This document shows, piece after piece, positions 1-6,204 of a stretch of DNA of 14,511 nt (the first letter of the stretch is position 1; each line of letters starts with the position of its first letter). The stretch lies in NCBI GenBank assembly GCA_964535025.1, contig CAZHRW010000072.1, positions 1 through 14,511 of the forward strand, read 5' to 3'. A program made the translations under genes and the position numbers. Source of the stretch: JAAYZK01 sp964535025 (GTDB lineage: Bacteria; Planctomycetota; Phycisphaerae; SM23-33; FEN-1343). The notes below the pieces were generated by a model that was given only the letters and a program-made list of their open reading frames with translations, was not told where the DNA came from and made no database searches.

Positions 1-1
1 C

Positions 2-424
2 TTCAGCGAGGTCGGCACCGTCCAGGCCGAGCAGAAGCGAATCCTGGCCAAGCGCCGCACCGAGTTGGTGAACATGCAGGACCGGCTACTCAACGGCTAC
101 CTGGCCGGCTCCATCGATGAGCAGGCCTTCCAGATCAAATCACTCGACCTGAAGACGCAGCTCGAAGAGGTAGAACGCCAGCTCGATGAGGCCGACAAGT
201 TCGACCCCGCCTGCGGCGAAGCGGCGCTGGCGACGTTCGAATTCAGCCAGAATCTGGTCGAAAGGTGGCGCGGTTCGAACTCGGCCCAGAAACGGGAGCT
301 GCTGGAGGTGGTCAGTTCGAACCGTAAGGTGAGCGACGTAACTCTCGTCCTAGAAAAGAGAAAGCCGTTCGACTTTCTCGTCGAACGGCCTTTTCTTCAA
401 AAAAGTCGGGGCGACTGGATTTGA
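2..424 (+). CDS. Large serine recombinase, C-terminal fragment (5' end outside window)
   Basis: The frame is open from base 2 to a TGA at 422-424 and lacks its N-terminus, so the catalytic serine domain cannot be seen. What remains is a heptad-rich coiled coil (roughly the first 60 visible residues, with QLEEVERQLDEAD) followed by a region ending in SSN...K..PFDFLVERP. This order matches the coiled coil and tail of large serine recombinases that integrate or excise phage and other mobile elements; the family call rests on pattern recognition. No other gene is visible to its left. Base composition is clearly lower in GC than the neighbouring genes, fitting horizontal origin. The last six codons lie antisense within the tRNA-Pro gene, so the element probably sits at the tRNA 3' end. 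Residues encoded at 364-389 also form a perfect hairpin. Confidence 0.75.
   Translation, partial: FSEVGTVQAEQKRILAKRRTELVNMQDRLLNGYLAGSIDEQAFQIKSLDLKTQLEEVERQLDEADKFDPACGEAALATFEFSQNLVERWRGSNSAQKRELLEVVSSNRKVSDVTLVLEKRKPFDFLVERPFLQKSRGDWI
360..389 (-). terminator. Probable tRNA-Pro terminator inside the recombinase coding end
   Basis: A perfect 10-bp inverted repeat (GCCGTTCGAC at 364-373 and GTCGAACGGC at 380-389) with a 6-base loop is followed on the minus strand by a T-rich run (TTTCTCTTTT, continuing to about 354). It begins 16 bases beyond the tRNA-Pro 3' end, the right place for an intrinsic terminator of that tRNA. On the plus strand it is followed by CTTTTCTT, so it could work in both directions. 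The same bases encode the KPFDFLVERPF stretch of the recombinase. Confidence 0.6.
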
Positions 425-480
425 ACCAGCGACCTCTGCGTCCCGAACGCAGCACTCTAGCCAAGCTGAGCTACGCCCCG
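406..480 (-). tRNA. tRNA-Pro (anticodon CGG)
   Basis: The minus strand folds into a complete cloverleaf. It has a 7-bp acceptor stem (CGGGGCG with CGCCCCG, including the C1-G72 pair typical of bacterial proline tRNA), a D arm GCTC...GAGT with GG in the loop, and an anticodon stem CTGCG/CGCAG around loop TTCGGGA. The variable region is AGGTC, the T arm is GCTGG-TTCAAAT-CCAGT, and the discriminator base is A. The anticodon CGG reads CCG, a codon expected to be frequent in this high-GC genome. CCA is not encoded (the bases after the discriminator are C, T, T). The 3' end faces the recombinase fragment, whose stop codon lies within the T arm. The gene appears intact. Confidence 0.96.
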
Positions 481-496
481 TGGGTGTTGCGCCTGT

Positions 497-524
497 AGTT
501 TACGGGAATCGGCGGGCAAATCAA
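497..524 (-). promoter_or_regulatory. Sigma-70-type promoter of tRNA-Pro
   Basis: On the minus strand a -35 box TTGATT (519-524) and a -10 box TAAACT (497-502) are separated by 16 bases. The -10 box ends 16 bases before the first tRNA nucleotide, which leaves a short 5' leader for RNase P to remove. Confidence 0.65.
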
Positions 525-579
525 GGGGCAAATTGGCGGTGTCGTCGGGCAATGTGAGCGGGGGCGATAGGACGCCTCT

Positions 580-608
580 CCGCCCGCCGGGAGGGGCCCG
601 ACGGGCGG
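580..608 (-). terminator. GC-rich hairpin downstream of rnpB, possible 3' stem or terminator
   Basis: A 12-bp stem (580-591 with 597-608) closes a 5-base loop about 20 bases beyond the rnpB 3' end. The one non-Watson-Crick position is a G-U pair in the minus-strand transcript but an A-C mismatch in the plus transcript, so the structure fits rnpB read-through RNA. There is no T-run after it, so termination here would not be classical; a processing signal is equally possible. Confidence 0.4.
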
Positions 609-628
609 CGGGGGCGCCCGCAAATGCC

Positions 629-1069
629 CGGGCCGGCACGATGTAAGCCGAGTTCTGTGCCCCGGCGCCCTGGGCGGGGCGCGGGGGCGAAGGTCATTTC
701 TCTGGACCGCCCGTTGCCGGACGGCTCTCGCCCTCGGGGGGCGAAGCGGCCTACCCGCGATCGTGGGCCCAAACCTGGCCGATCGCTGCTTGGCCTTGCA
801 CCCGGTGGGGTTTGCCCTGCCGGACGGGTCACCCCGCCCGCGGTGCGCTCTTACCGCACCTTTTCACCCTTACCCTTCGACTCGCTGCGCTCGCTCAGGG
901 CAAGCCCTTCGACCGCAGGCGAATCGCGGGGCGGTATGTTTTCTGTGGCACTGTCCCGTACGCCGTCGCAAGCGGCGGCGCAGGTGGGTGTTACCCACCA
1001 CCGTGGTTTGGCGGTGCTCGGACTTTCCTCCCTCCCGTCAGGGAGGGCGACCTTCCTCGTGCCGGCCGC
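629..1069 (-). ncRNA. rnpB: RNase P RNA (bacterial type A-like)
   Basis: This is the catalytic RNA of ribonuclease P, which trims tRNA 5' leaders. On the minus strand it starts with an 11-bp P1 helix (1057-1067 pairing with 631-641) and then the conserved GAGGAAAGTCCG (1019-1030). ACAGTGCCACAGAAAACATA follows (P4 5' side, about 935-954), then GGTAAGGGTGAAA and GGTGCGGTAAGAGCGCACC (about 842-876), GCAAGGCCAA and GGGTAGGC. The 3' side ends with ACAGAACTCGGCTTACA (642-658). The order matches the E. coli-like type A architecture at a usual length of about 440 nt. The P12 arm (about 873-930) is long and built from a palindromic repeat. The ends are set by P1 and are accurate only to a few bases. 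It is divergent from the purF-like gene and upstream of tRNA-Pro on the same strand. Confidence 0.96.
873..927 (-). repeat. Palindromic repeat forming the enlarged P12 arm of rnpB
   Basis: The plus strand holds CCCTTCGACTCGCTGCGCTC followed by GCTCAGGGC and a second CCCTTCGAC at 905-913. In the RNA, GATTCGC-CTGCGG-TCG can pair with CGAGCGCAGCGAGTC, and AAGGGC with GCCCT, giving one long hairpin where P12 belongs. The motif resembles dispersed CCCTTCGACTCGCT...GCTCAGGGC palindromes that I recall from other high-GC genomes; no second copy is present in this window. Confidence 0.5.
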
Positions 1070-1074
1070 GTAGT

Positions 1075-1104
1075 ACTATACGCGATTCGGTGGCCGAGGG
1101 TCTA
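1075..1104 (-). promoter_or_regulatory. rnpB promoter
   Basis: The minus strand carries a -10 box TATAGT (1075-1080) ending about 7 bases before the P1 helix. A weaker -35 match TAGACC (1099-1104) lies 18 bases further upstream. The position fits transcription starting at about 1068, the predicted 5' end of mature RNase P RNA. Confidence 0.6.
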
Positions 1105-1111
1105 TGGGGAT

Positions 1112-1140
1112 TTGATATCCGCCCCGGGGGCTGCTATCCT
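1112..1140 (+). promoter_or_regulatory. Promoter of the purF-like gene
   Basis: The plus strand carries -35 TTGATA (1112-1117) and -10 TATCCT (1135-1140), with the ideal 17-base spacer. Transcription would start near 1147, leaving a leader of roughly 43 bases before the ATG at 1190. It lies back to back with the rnpB promoter with only about 7 bases between the two -35 elements. Confidence 0.65.
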
Positions 1141-1189
1141 TGGCGGCCTGTTCATCCGACACGCCGGGAGCAAGGAAGAGTAACGGATT

Positions 1190-2767
1190 ATGGGCGACGA
1201 ACTCCACCACGAGTGCGGCATTGCGGCGTTGTATTGGCTCGACAGCCCCGTCGGGCGCGGCGGGGCCGCCGAAGAGCTGGTTCACGAGGGCGACGTGACG
1301 CCGCTGGTGCCGACGATCCTGCAGGACATCCAGAACCGCGGCCAACTGGCGGCGGGGATGACGTCGTTCAACCCCCAGCGGCCGCAGTTGATCGACACCT
1401 ACAAGGAGATCGGCACCGTCGCCGAGGCGTTCCGGATGAACCATTCCGGCAAGCACCGGTCCATCCTCCAGGCGTACGCCGGGAAGGCCGCCATCGGGCA
1501 TGTTCGCTATGCCACATGCGGACAAGAGGATACATCCTACGCCCAGCCGTTCGAACGCCATCACGGCCGGCGGTGGAAGTGGTTCAGCTTCGCCTTCAAC
1601 GGCCAGATCGCCAACTTCACCGAACGCAAGCGGGCCCTGCTCCGCAAACAGGATTACCACATCATCCGCCAGGGCGACACCGAGATCCTCATGCACGCGC
1701 TGAGCTACGCCATGCGGGGCGACCGGCGGCCGCGGTTGATGTCGGTGATGCGCTCGCTGAGCGAGCAGTTCGACGGGGCGTACAACATCGTTTACCTCAA
1801 CGCCCGCGGCGACCTGTTCGTCGCCCGCGACCCGCTGGGGTTCCGCCCCTTGAGCTACGCCGTCGAGGGGCGGCTGTTCGCGGCGGCGAGCGAGTCGGTC
1901 GCGCTGCGGAACCTCGGGTTCACCGAGGTCCACGACGTCGAACCGGGCACGATGATCACGATCGAGGACGGCAAGCTGTCGATCCGCCGGTTCGCCGCGT
2001 CGTCCCGCCACGCCCATTGTTTCTTCGAATGGATCTACTTCGCCAACGTCGCCTCCACGATGGACGGCTCGAGCGTCTACCTCTGCCGCGCACGGCTCGG
2101 CCAGCGGCTGGCGGCGTTGGAGGACCAGCCCACCGACAGCACCGATTGCGTCGTCGTGCCCGTGCCCGACACCGCCAAGGCCGCCGCCGACTCCATGGCC
2201 TACCACCTCGGTGTGCCGGCCATGGAGGGGCTGATCCGCAACCGCTATGTGGGGCGGACGTTCATCGAAGGCGCCGGCGAGCGCCTCCAGAAGGTGCGGA
2301 TGAAGTACACTCCCATCCCCGCGGTGCTGTCGGGACGGCGGATCTTCCTCGTCGAGGACTCCCTCGTCCGCGCCACCACCATGCGGGCCCTGGTCGAACG
2401 CCTCCGCCAGGAGGGCAAGGCGCGGGAGATCCACGTCCGCATCGCCTGCCCGCCGATCATCGCCCCGTGCTTTTACGGGATCGACATGAGCACCCTCGGC
2501 GAGCTGTACGCGCCCAAGTACATCAGGAATCACGGCTACCGCGGGAAGCTCTCGGACAAGATCGCCGCGAAGATGGCCCACGACCTGGGCGTCGACTCGC
2601 TGCGGTACCTGGCCGTCGACGACCTGGCCGACGGCCTGCAGATCGACCGCGACGACCTCTGCACCGGCTGCGTCACCGGCAAATACCCCACCCGCTGGGG
2701 CAACCGCCTGATGGCCAAGGCCCGCGAGGCGCTCCGCGACGGCAAGAAGGGCCGGACCTACGAGTAA
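1190..2767 (+). CDS. purF: Amidophosphoribosyltransferase, PurF family
   Basis: Predicted to transfer ammonia from glutamine to PRPP, the first committed step of purine synthesis, in the cytoplasm. The 525-residue protein begins with a class II glutamine amidotransferase domain. Cys9 in HECGIA would be the N-terminal nucleophile after loss of an 8-residue propeptide; R106 (GHVRY), N137-G138 and D163 (GDTE) match the glutamine pocket. The phosphoribosyltransferase half has the PRPP loop VEDSLVRATT (388-397), where most PurF proteins have VRGTT. Cys277, Cys427, Cys491 and Cys494 (CTGCVTGKYPT) match the four iron-sulfur ligands of the Bacillus-type enzyme. The start is backed by AAGGAAGAG 9 bases upstream. 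The protein looks divergent (QNRGQLAAG, FAFNGQ), so a PurF-like paralogue with another role is possible. It converges on the oxidoreductase gene, 29 bases away. Confidence 0.88.
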   Translation: MGDELHHECGIAALYWLDSPVGRGGAAEELVHEGDVTPLVPTILQDIQNRGQLAAGMTSFNPQRPQLIDTYKEIGTVAEAFRMNHSGKHRSILQAYAGKAAIGHVRYATCGQEDTSYAQPFERHHGRRWKWFSFAFNGQIANFTERKRALLRKQDYHIIRQGDTEILMHALSYAMRGDRRPRLMSVMRSLSEQFDGAYNIVYLNARGDLFVARDPLGFRPLSYAVEGRLFAAASESVALRNLGFTEVHDVEPGTMITIEDGKLSIRRFAASSRHAHCFFEWIYFANVASTMDGSSVYLCRARLGQRLAALEDQPTDSTDCVVVPVPDTAKAAADSMAYHLGVPAMEGLIRNRYVGRTFIEGAGERLQKVRMKYTPIPAVLSGRRIFLVEDSLVRATTMRALVERLRQEGKAREIHVRIACPPIIAPCFYGIDMSTLGELYAPKYIRNHGYRGKLSDKIAAKMAHDLGVDSLRYLAVDDLADGLQIDRDDLCTGCVTGKYPTRWGNRLMAKAREALRDGKKGRTYE

Positions 2768-2796
2768 CGGCGACGATCGAATCGGCCCGCCCGCGG

Positions 2797-3795
2797 TCAG
2801 GCGTCCAAGGGGGGAATCTCAATCGTGCGTCCCTCGGCCGCCCCGCGCTTCAGCGCTTCCAGTGCCGCGGCATTGCCGAGGCTGTCGGCGGTGGAGATCT
2901 CTGGCGGTTTACCCTCGCGGATGCACGCCGAGACGTGCTCCAGCTGCGCCCGCATGCCGCTGCCGGGGGCGAACGTCTCCGTGCGGGGCGGGCGGCCGGC
3001 GGCCGTGACGGTGACCGTGGCGGCGGCGAAGAGACTGTCGGTGTGCAGGCGGCCGGTGGTGCCGATGATCTCGCAGCAGACGCGGAAGGGCGATTCCATG
3101 CCGGCCGCGAGCACGCCCATGCGGCCGCCGTCGAAGGCCAACAGGCCGGCGAAGGTCGAATCGACCTTGCAGTCGGGGTGGACCCGCTGGAAGCCCGTCG
3201 CGGCTCGCGGCTCGGCGCCCATGAGGTGGCGGATGATGTGGACGCAGTAGCAGCCGGCGTCGAGCAGGGCGCCGCCGCCCAGGTCGGCGCGGGTGCGGGA
3301 GTCGCCGCCCCAGTCGGTGATCGTGTAGGTCAGCTCGGCGCGGATGAGGCGGATCTCGCCGATCGCGCCCGAGGCGATTGTCTCGCGGATGAACGGCACC
3401 TGCGGGTGGAAGCGGATCCAGAACCCTTCCATGAGGACCACGTCGGCGGCATGTGCGGCGGCGACCATCGCCCGCCCGTCGGCGGCCGTCGTCGCCAGGG
3501 GCTTCTCGCAGAGGATGTGCTTGCCCGCCCGCGCCGCGGCGATCGTCCACGCGGCGTGCAGGCTGTTGGGCAGCGTGATGAGCACCGCGTCGACGGCCGG
3601 GTCGGCCAGCAGCGCGTCGTAGCCGCCGTAGGCCTTGGGGAGGTTGAACTCGGCGGCGAAGGCGTCGGCGGTGGCCTGGTCGCGGCTGGCGATCGCGACG
3701 ATCTCGGCGCCGGTCGCCTCGGCGGCGGCGGGCAGGTGCTTGTTCCGCGCGATGCGCGAGGCGCCCAGCACGCCCCAGCGGATGGGTTGATCCAT
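2797..3795 (-). CDS. Gfo/Idh/MocA family NAD(P)-dependent oxidoreductase
   Basis: A 332-residue cytoplasmic dehydrogenase of the family that oxidises or reduces sugars, inositols and similar polyols. The N-terminal Rossmann fold shows GVLGASRIA at residues 8-16. The family catalytic motif EKPL is at 97-100 (Lys98), and the C-terminal alpha/beta domain has LLDAGCYCVHIIRH at about 177-190 with the expected His. Length is normal. The ATG at 3795 follows AGAGGA at good spacing, and only 8 bases separate it from the stop of the upstream MDR dehydrogenase, so the two are probably co-transcribed and coupled. The substrate cannot be read from sequence. The strand and order with the MDR gene match the fused bi-domain oxidoreductases. 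Confidence 0.9.
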   Translation of the reverse strand: MDQPIRWGVLGASRIARNKHLPAAAEATGAEIVAIASRDQATADAFAAEFNLPKAYGGYDALLADPAVDAVLITLPNSLHAAWTIAAARAGKHILCEKPLATTAADGRAMVAAAHAADVVLMEGFWIRFHPQVPFIRETIASGAIGEIRLIRAELTYTITDWGGDSRTRADLGGGALLDAGCYCVHIIRHLMGAEPRAATGFQRVHPDCKVDSTFAGLLAFDGGRMGVLAAGMESPFRVCCEIIGTTGRLHTDSLFAAATVTVTAAGRPPRTETFAPGSGMRAQLEHVSACIREGKPPEISTADSLGNAAALEALKRGAAEGRTIEIPPLDA

Positions 3796-3803
3796 GGTGT
3801 CCT

Positions 3804-4766
3804 CTACTCGGTCGTGGTGAAATCGAAAACCGTCCCCAGCAGGGCCGACGGCTCGTCGCGGAGCGTGTCGTAGACGCCGGGGGCGCGGGTGAACGGGACG
3901 ACCTGGCGAATGAGCGGCGCGATGCGGATGTCGCCGCGGGCAACGAGGCGAAGGACCTGGTCGAGATCGACCTGGTCGAAGTGCTGCGTGTGCAGGAGGT
4001 CCAGTTCCGCCGCCCCGGCGGCGTTGAAGTTGTACGTCACGTCGAACCGGCCCGCCACCAGGATCAGCCGTGCGTGACTGCGCCGTCCCACGAGCCCCGC
4101 CCGGCCGGGGGTGCCGATGATCGTATCGAGCACGTCGGCGCCGGAGCACTCGACCACCGCCGAATAGGGGGCGCCGGCGGCGAGTTGCTCGCGCCCTTCG
4201 GCCGTGGCGGTGTTCGCGACGACGTCGGCGCCGAGTTCGCCGGCCAGGGCCAGGCGATCGGCGAGGCGGTCGACGACCGTCACCCGCGCGCCGCGGACCC
4301 GCGCCGCCTGGGCGGCGAACTGGCCGATGAGCCCGGCGCCGAAGACCACGACGTTGTCCTCGGGCGCGATCCGCCCCCGGCGGGCGTCGTGGAACGCGAC
4401 CGACGCCACGCCCATCAGCGCGGCGGTCTTGGGATTGAGGCCCTCGGGAAGCTTGACGATCAGGTCGCCGGCCCGCGCCAGGTGGTACTCCACGTGCCCG
4501 TGGCAGCGGCCGGTAAAGACGAGGTCGCCCACGTCGAAGCCCGTCACCGCCGAGCCGCACTCGACGACCCGGGAGACATGCTGGTAGGCAATCCGTTGCG
4601 GCCAGTGGCTCCCGCCGTAGCTGCCGCCCATGAGGAAGCTGCGTTCGGTGCCGTTGGACAGGCCCGAATAGAGCGTCCGCAGCAGCAGGGTGTCGTCCGT
4701 GCAGACGGGTGTGTCTTCGTCGATGATCTCCGCCCGCCCCTTGGCGGTAAACATGATGCCCTTCAT
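3804..4766 (-). CDS. Medium-chain dehydrogenase/reductase (alcohol dehydrogenase-like)
   Basis: A 320-residue MDR-superfamily oxidoreductase with a GroES-like N-terminal half and a nucleotide-binding Rossmann fold (VVVFGAGLIGQ, glycines at about 143-148, followed by VTVVDR). Around residues 34-42, where zinc alcohol dehydrogenases carry the first catalytic zinc cysteine, it reads SGLSNGTER, and no structural-zinc Cys4 cluster is seen; it may therefore be zinc-free or use altered ligands. The NGTER motif resembles the (S)AGTER motif of bi-domain MDR-Gfo/Idh proteins and that of BchC-like dehydrogenases. The ATG has GGGAG upstream and a promoter match lies at 4801-4830. It is the first gene of a two-gene operon with the Gfo/Idh/MocA protein. 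The substrate is unknown. Confidence 0.85.
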   Translation of the reverse strand: MKGIMFTAKGRAEIIDEDTPVCTDDTLLLRTLYSGLSNGTERSFLMGGSYGGSHWPQRIAYQHVSRVVECGSAVTGFDVGDLVFTGRCHGHVEYHLARAGDLIVKLPEGLNPKTAALMGVASVAFHDARRGRIAPEDNVVVFGAGLIGQFAAQAARVRGARVTVVDRLADRLALAGELGADVVANTATAEGREQLAAGAPYSAVVECSGADVLDTIIGTPGRAGLVGRRSHARLILVAGRFDVTYNFNAAGAAELDLLHTQHFDQVDLDQVLRLVARGDIRIAPLIRQVVPFTRAPGVYDTLRDEPSALLGTVFDFTTTE

Positions 4767-4800
4767 GGTGGTCTCCCGCGTGGTGTTCTATCGGCCGACG

Positions 4801-4830
4801 AGGATAACGGCCGGGCCACCCCGCGGACAA
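4801..4830 (-). promoter_or_regulatory. Promoter of the MDR/Gfo operon
   Basis: The minus strand has -35 TTGTCC (4825-4830), an 18-base spacer and -10 TATCCT (4801-4806), giving a leader of about 28 bases before the ATG at 4766. It lies in the 87-base gap after the YdjM-like gene, so the operon need not depend on read-through from upstream. Confidence 0.5.
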
Positions 4831-4853
4831 GGCCGGATCCGTCTTCGCGCGAC

Positions 4854-5912
4854 TCAGGGCAGAAGCATCCCTCGCCAGGCGTCGCCCGCCATCCGCCACA
4901 GCATGGGGCCGCGCTTGCGATCGCCGCCGGCGTGGGCGCGGCGGACGTCGACGATGTTGCCGTCGTCGTCGAAGACGACGCGGGCCATCCAGGGGCTCAG
5001 CCCGCTGTCGACATCGCGGCCGTAGCGCATGTCGTGCAGGTCGATGACGGTGTGTCCGTCCAGGGTGGCGCGGACGGCGCGAAGCTGGCCGGCGGCGAAC
5101 CAGGCGAAGGTTTTGACGTCGTCGTTCGCCCGCGCCTTGTCGACCAGCGGCCCGGCGGCGTCGCCGTGGAGGTGGATCTCGATGGGCCGGTCGGACAGCA
5201 GGTGCGTGCGCCCGACGTACCACGTCGCCTCATCGTGGCCCACCAGGCGCCAGACGAAGATGCCTCCCAGCGCCGGGTACGCCTCCACCTCGGCCGCCGC
5301 CGGCAGGCCCGCGGCGGCGAAGGCCGCGCGCCCCCGCTCGACGGCGCGGTCGTGCATGAGCCGCCCGGCGGCGAGGTAGCCGACCGACACGCCGAACCCG
5401 ATCCAGGCGACGGCCAGGGCCGCACGGCTGGTGGGGGACGTGAAGCGCCGGGTCACGGCGGCGGCGATCAGCGCGACGACGAGCGTGCCGGTGTAGATCA
5501 GGTCGACGATCGGCACCGCGTGCAGCGCGAACCGCCGGTCGGTCAGCGGCGACAGCAATTGCGTGCCGTACGTGGTCAGCACGTCCAGCAGGGGGTGGGA
5601 CAGGGCCGCGACGAGGGTGCAGCCGAACACCCAGCGAAGGTCCCGCCGCCGCAGCGCCGCCCAGACGCCGCCGGCGATCAGCCCGAGGGCCACCACGCCC
5701 ACCAGGCCGTGCGAGAGCCCCCGGTGATGACGCAGCGTCGCGAATGGCCCGGCGTCGCCGCCGGCCAGGTGCAGCGCCGAGACCAGCAGCGAATCGGCGT
5801 CCGGCAGGACGGCGACCGCGGCGGCGATCCACGGCGCCTTGGCCCCCAGTTTCGCGCGAAAGCCCAACTGGGCGGTGACGGCGCCGAGCAGTCCCTGCGT
5901 GATCGTGTCCAT
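4854..5912 (-). CDS. Membrane-bound metal-dependent hydrolase, YdjM/DUF457 family
   Basis: A 352-residue inner-membrane protein. The family hallmarks are all in the N-terminal half: MDTITQGLLGA at the start, LPDADSL (Asp38/Asp40), RHHRGLSHGL (His62, His63, His68) and SHPLLDVLTTYGTQLLSP (His106, Asp110). The His and Asp residues are the presumed metal ligands. Several hydrophobic segments fit helices (about 27-45, 70-87, 96-110, 138-153, 163-180). The C-terminal part, from about 190, is soluble-looking and poorly conserved in what I know of the family. The physiological substrate is not known; E. coli YdjM is associated with the SOS response, but I saw no LexA-like box here. A TATAAT lies only 7 bases before the ATG with no Shine-Dalgarno between, so translation may be leaderless. 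Confidence 0.88.
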   Translation of the reverse strand: MDTITQGLLGAVTAQLGFRAKLGAKAPWIAAAVAVLPDADSLLVSALHLAGGDAGPFATLRHHRGLSHGLVGVVALGLIAGGVWAALRRRDLRWVFGCTLVAALSHPLLDVLTTYGTQLLSPLTDRRFALHAVPIVDLIYTGTLVVALIAAAVTRRFTSPTSRAALAVAWIGFGVSVGYLAAGRLMHDRAVERGRAAFAAAGLPAAAEVEAYPALGGIFVWRLVGHDEATWYVGRTHLLSDRPIEIHLHGDAAGPLVDKARANDDVKTFAWFAAGQLRAVRATLDGHTVIDLHDMRYGRDVDSGLSPWMARVVFDDDGNIVDVRRAHAGGDRKRGPMLWRMAGDAWRGMLLP

Positions 5913-5919
5913 AGGCGTG

Positions 5920-5925
5920 ATTATA
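5920..5925 (-). promoter_or_regulatory. Perfect -10 box abutting the YdjM-like start codon
   Basis: The minus strand reads TATAAT, then 7 bases, then ATG. A start site 7 bases beyond the box would be at or next to the A of the ATG, implying a leaderless mRNA. No convincing -35 match is seen 16-18 bases upstream, which lowers confidence. Confidence 0.5.
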
Positions 5926-5989
5926 TCATCTCAGCCGATGAGCCTGGATACACGGTGGTTCCGGCCGGATCGTGTCGGGGCGTGGGCGC

Positions 5990-6038
5990 AAAAAAACGGC
6001 GAGCGACGCTGAGGAGGAGGGAGGCCTCAGCGCCGCTC
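5990..6038 (-). terminator. Strong intrinsic terminator, minus strand
   Basis: A 14-bp stem (6001-6014 with 6025-6038) closes a 10-base loop and, on the minus strand, is followed by GCCG and seven T (5990-5996). The one non-canonical position is G-U in the minus transcript and A-C in the plus transcript, which fixes the direction. It ends any transcript coming from the GH3 gene or from the 6039-6340 region, and insulates the YdjM-like promoter. Confidence 0.8.
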
Positions 6039-6078
6039 GAGCCTCTGGCCATTTCAGTGAAGGAGAGGGTGTCACTTC

Positions 6079-6186
6079 ATGGTTCCAAGGGTAATACGGC
6101 TTGATGGACCGCCGGTTCGCGCGGGCGGGCGGAATTCTTCGGCGGGCACACAGAAGAAAGCCAAGGCGGAGGATCCATCCGGTTAA
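6079..6186 (+). CDS. Candidate 35-residue small ORF, unproven
   Basis: An ATG at 6079 is preceded by AAGGAGAGG with 11 bases of spacing and opens a 35-codon frame ending in TAA at 6184-6186. The peptide is basic and polar, starting MVPRVIRLDGPP, with no membrane segment or recognisable motif. The stop lies in the arm of the 6179-6204 hairpin. Against it: third codon positions in the first ten codons are poor in G/C, unlike the real genes here, no promoter is evident, and nothing else is encoded on this strand nearby. I recognise no homologue. It may simply lie across a structured RNA on the other strand. Confidence 0.2.
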   Translation: MVPRVIRLDGPPVRAGGRNSSAGTQKKAKAEDPSG

Positions 6187-6204
6187 ACCTTGAGGTTTTA
6201 CCGG
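6179..6204. repeat. Inverted repeat CCGGTTAAACC / GGTTTTACCGG
   Basis: Eleven-base arms with one mismatch flank a TTGA loop. AGGATC and GATCCT further out extend it into a longer imperfect stem. It lacks a following T-run on either strand, so it is not a standard terminator; it could be an RNA structural element or a protein-binding palindrome. Confidence 0.4.

Noticed and set aside
763..3873. Long plus-strand frame across rnpB, purF and the oxidoreductase gene
   Set aside because: It is low-complexity Arg/Ala/Gly sequence crossing an RNA gene and two well-supported genes in other frames.
2797..5223. A minus-strand frame open for more than 800 codons that spans the Gfo/Idh gene and runs through the next two genes
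   Set aside because: Only the part from 3795 down matches a protein family; the upstream part is arginine/proline-rich out-of-frame sequence across the MDR and YdjM-like genes. Long spurious frames are expected at this GC content, so it is not a fusion.
5920..5960. LexA (SOS) box upstream of the YdjM-like gene
   Set aside because: E. coli ydjM is associated with the SOS response, so I looked for CTG-N10-CAG or other LexA-like palindromes; none is convincing here.
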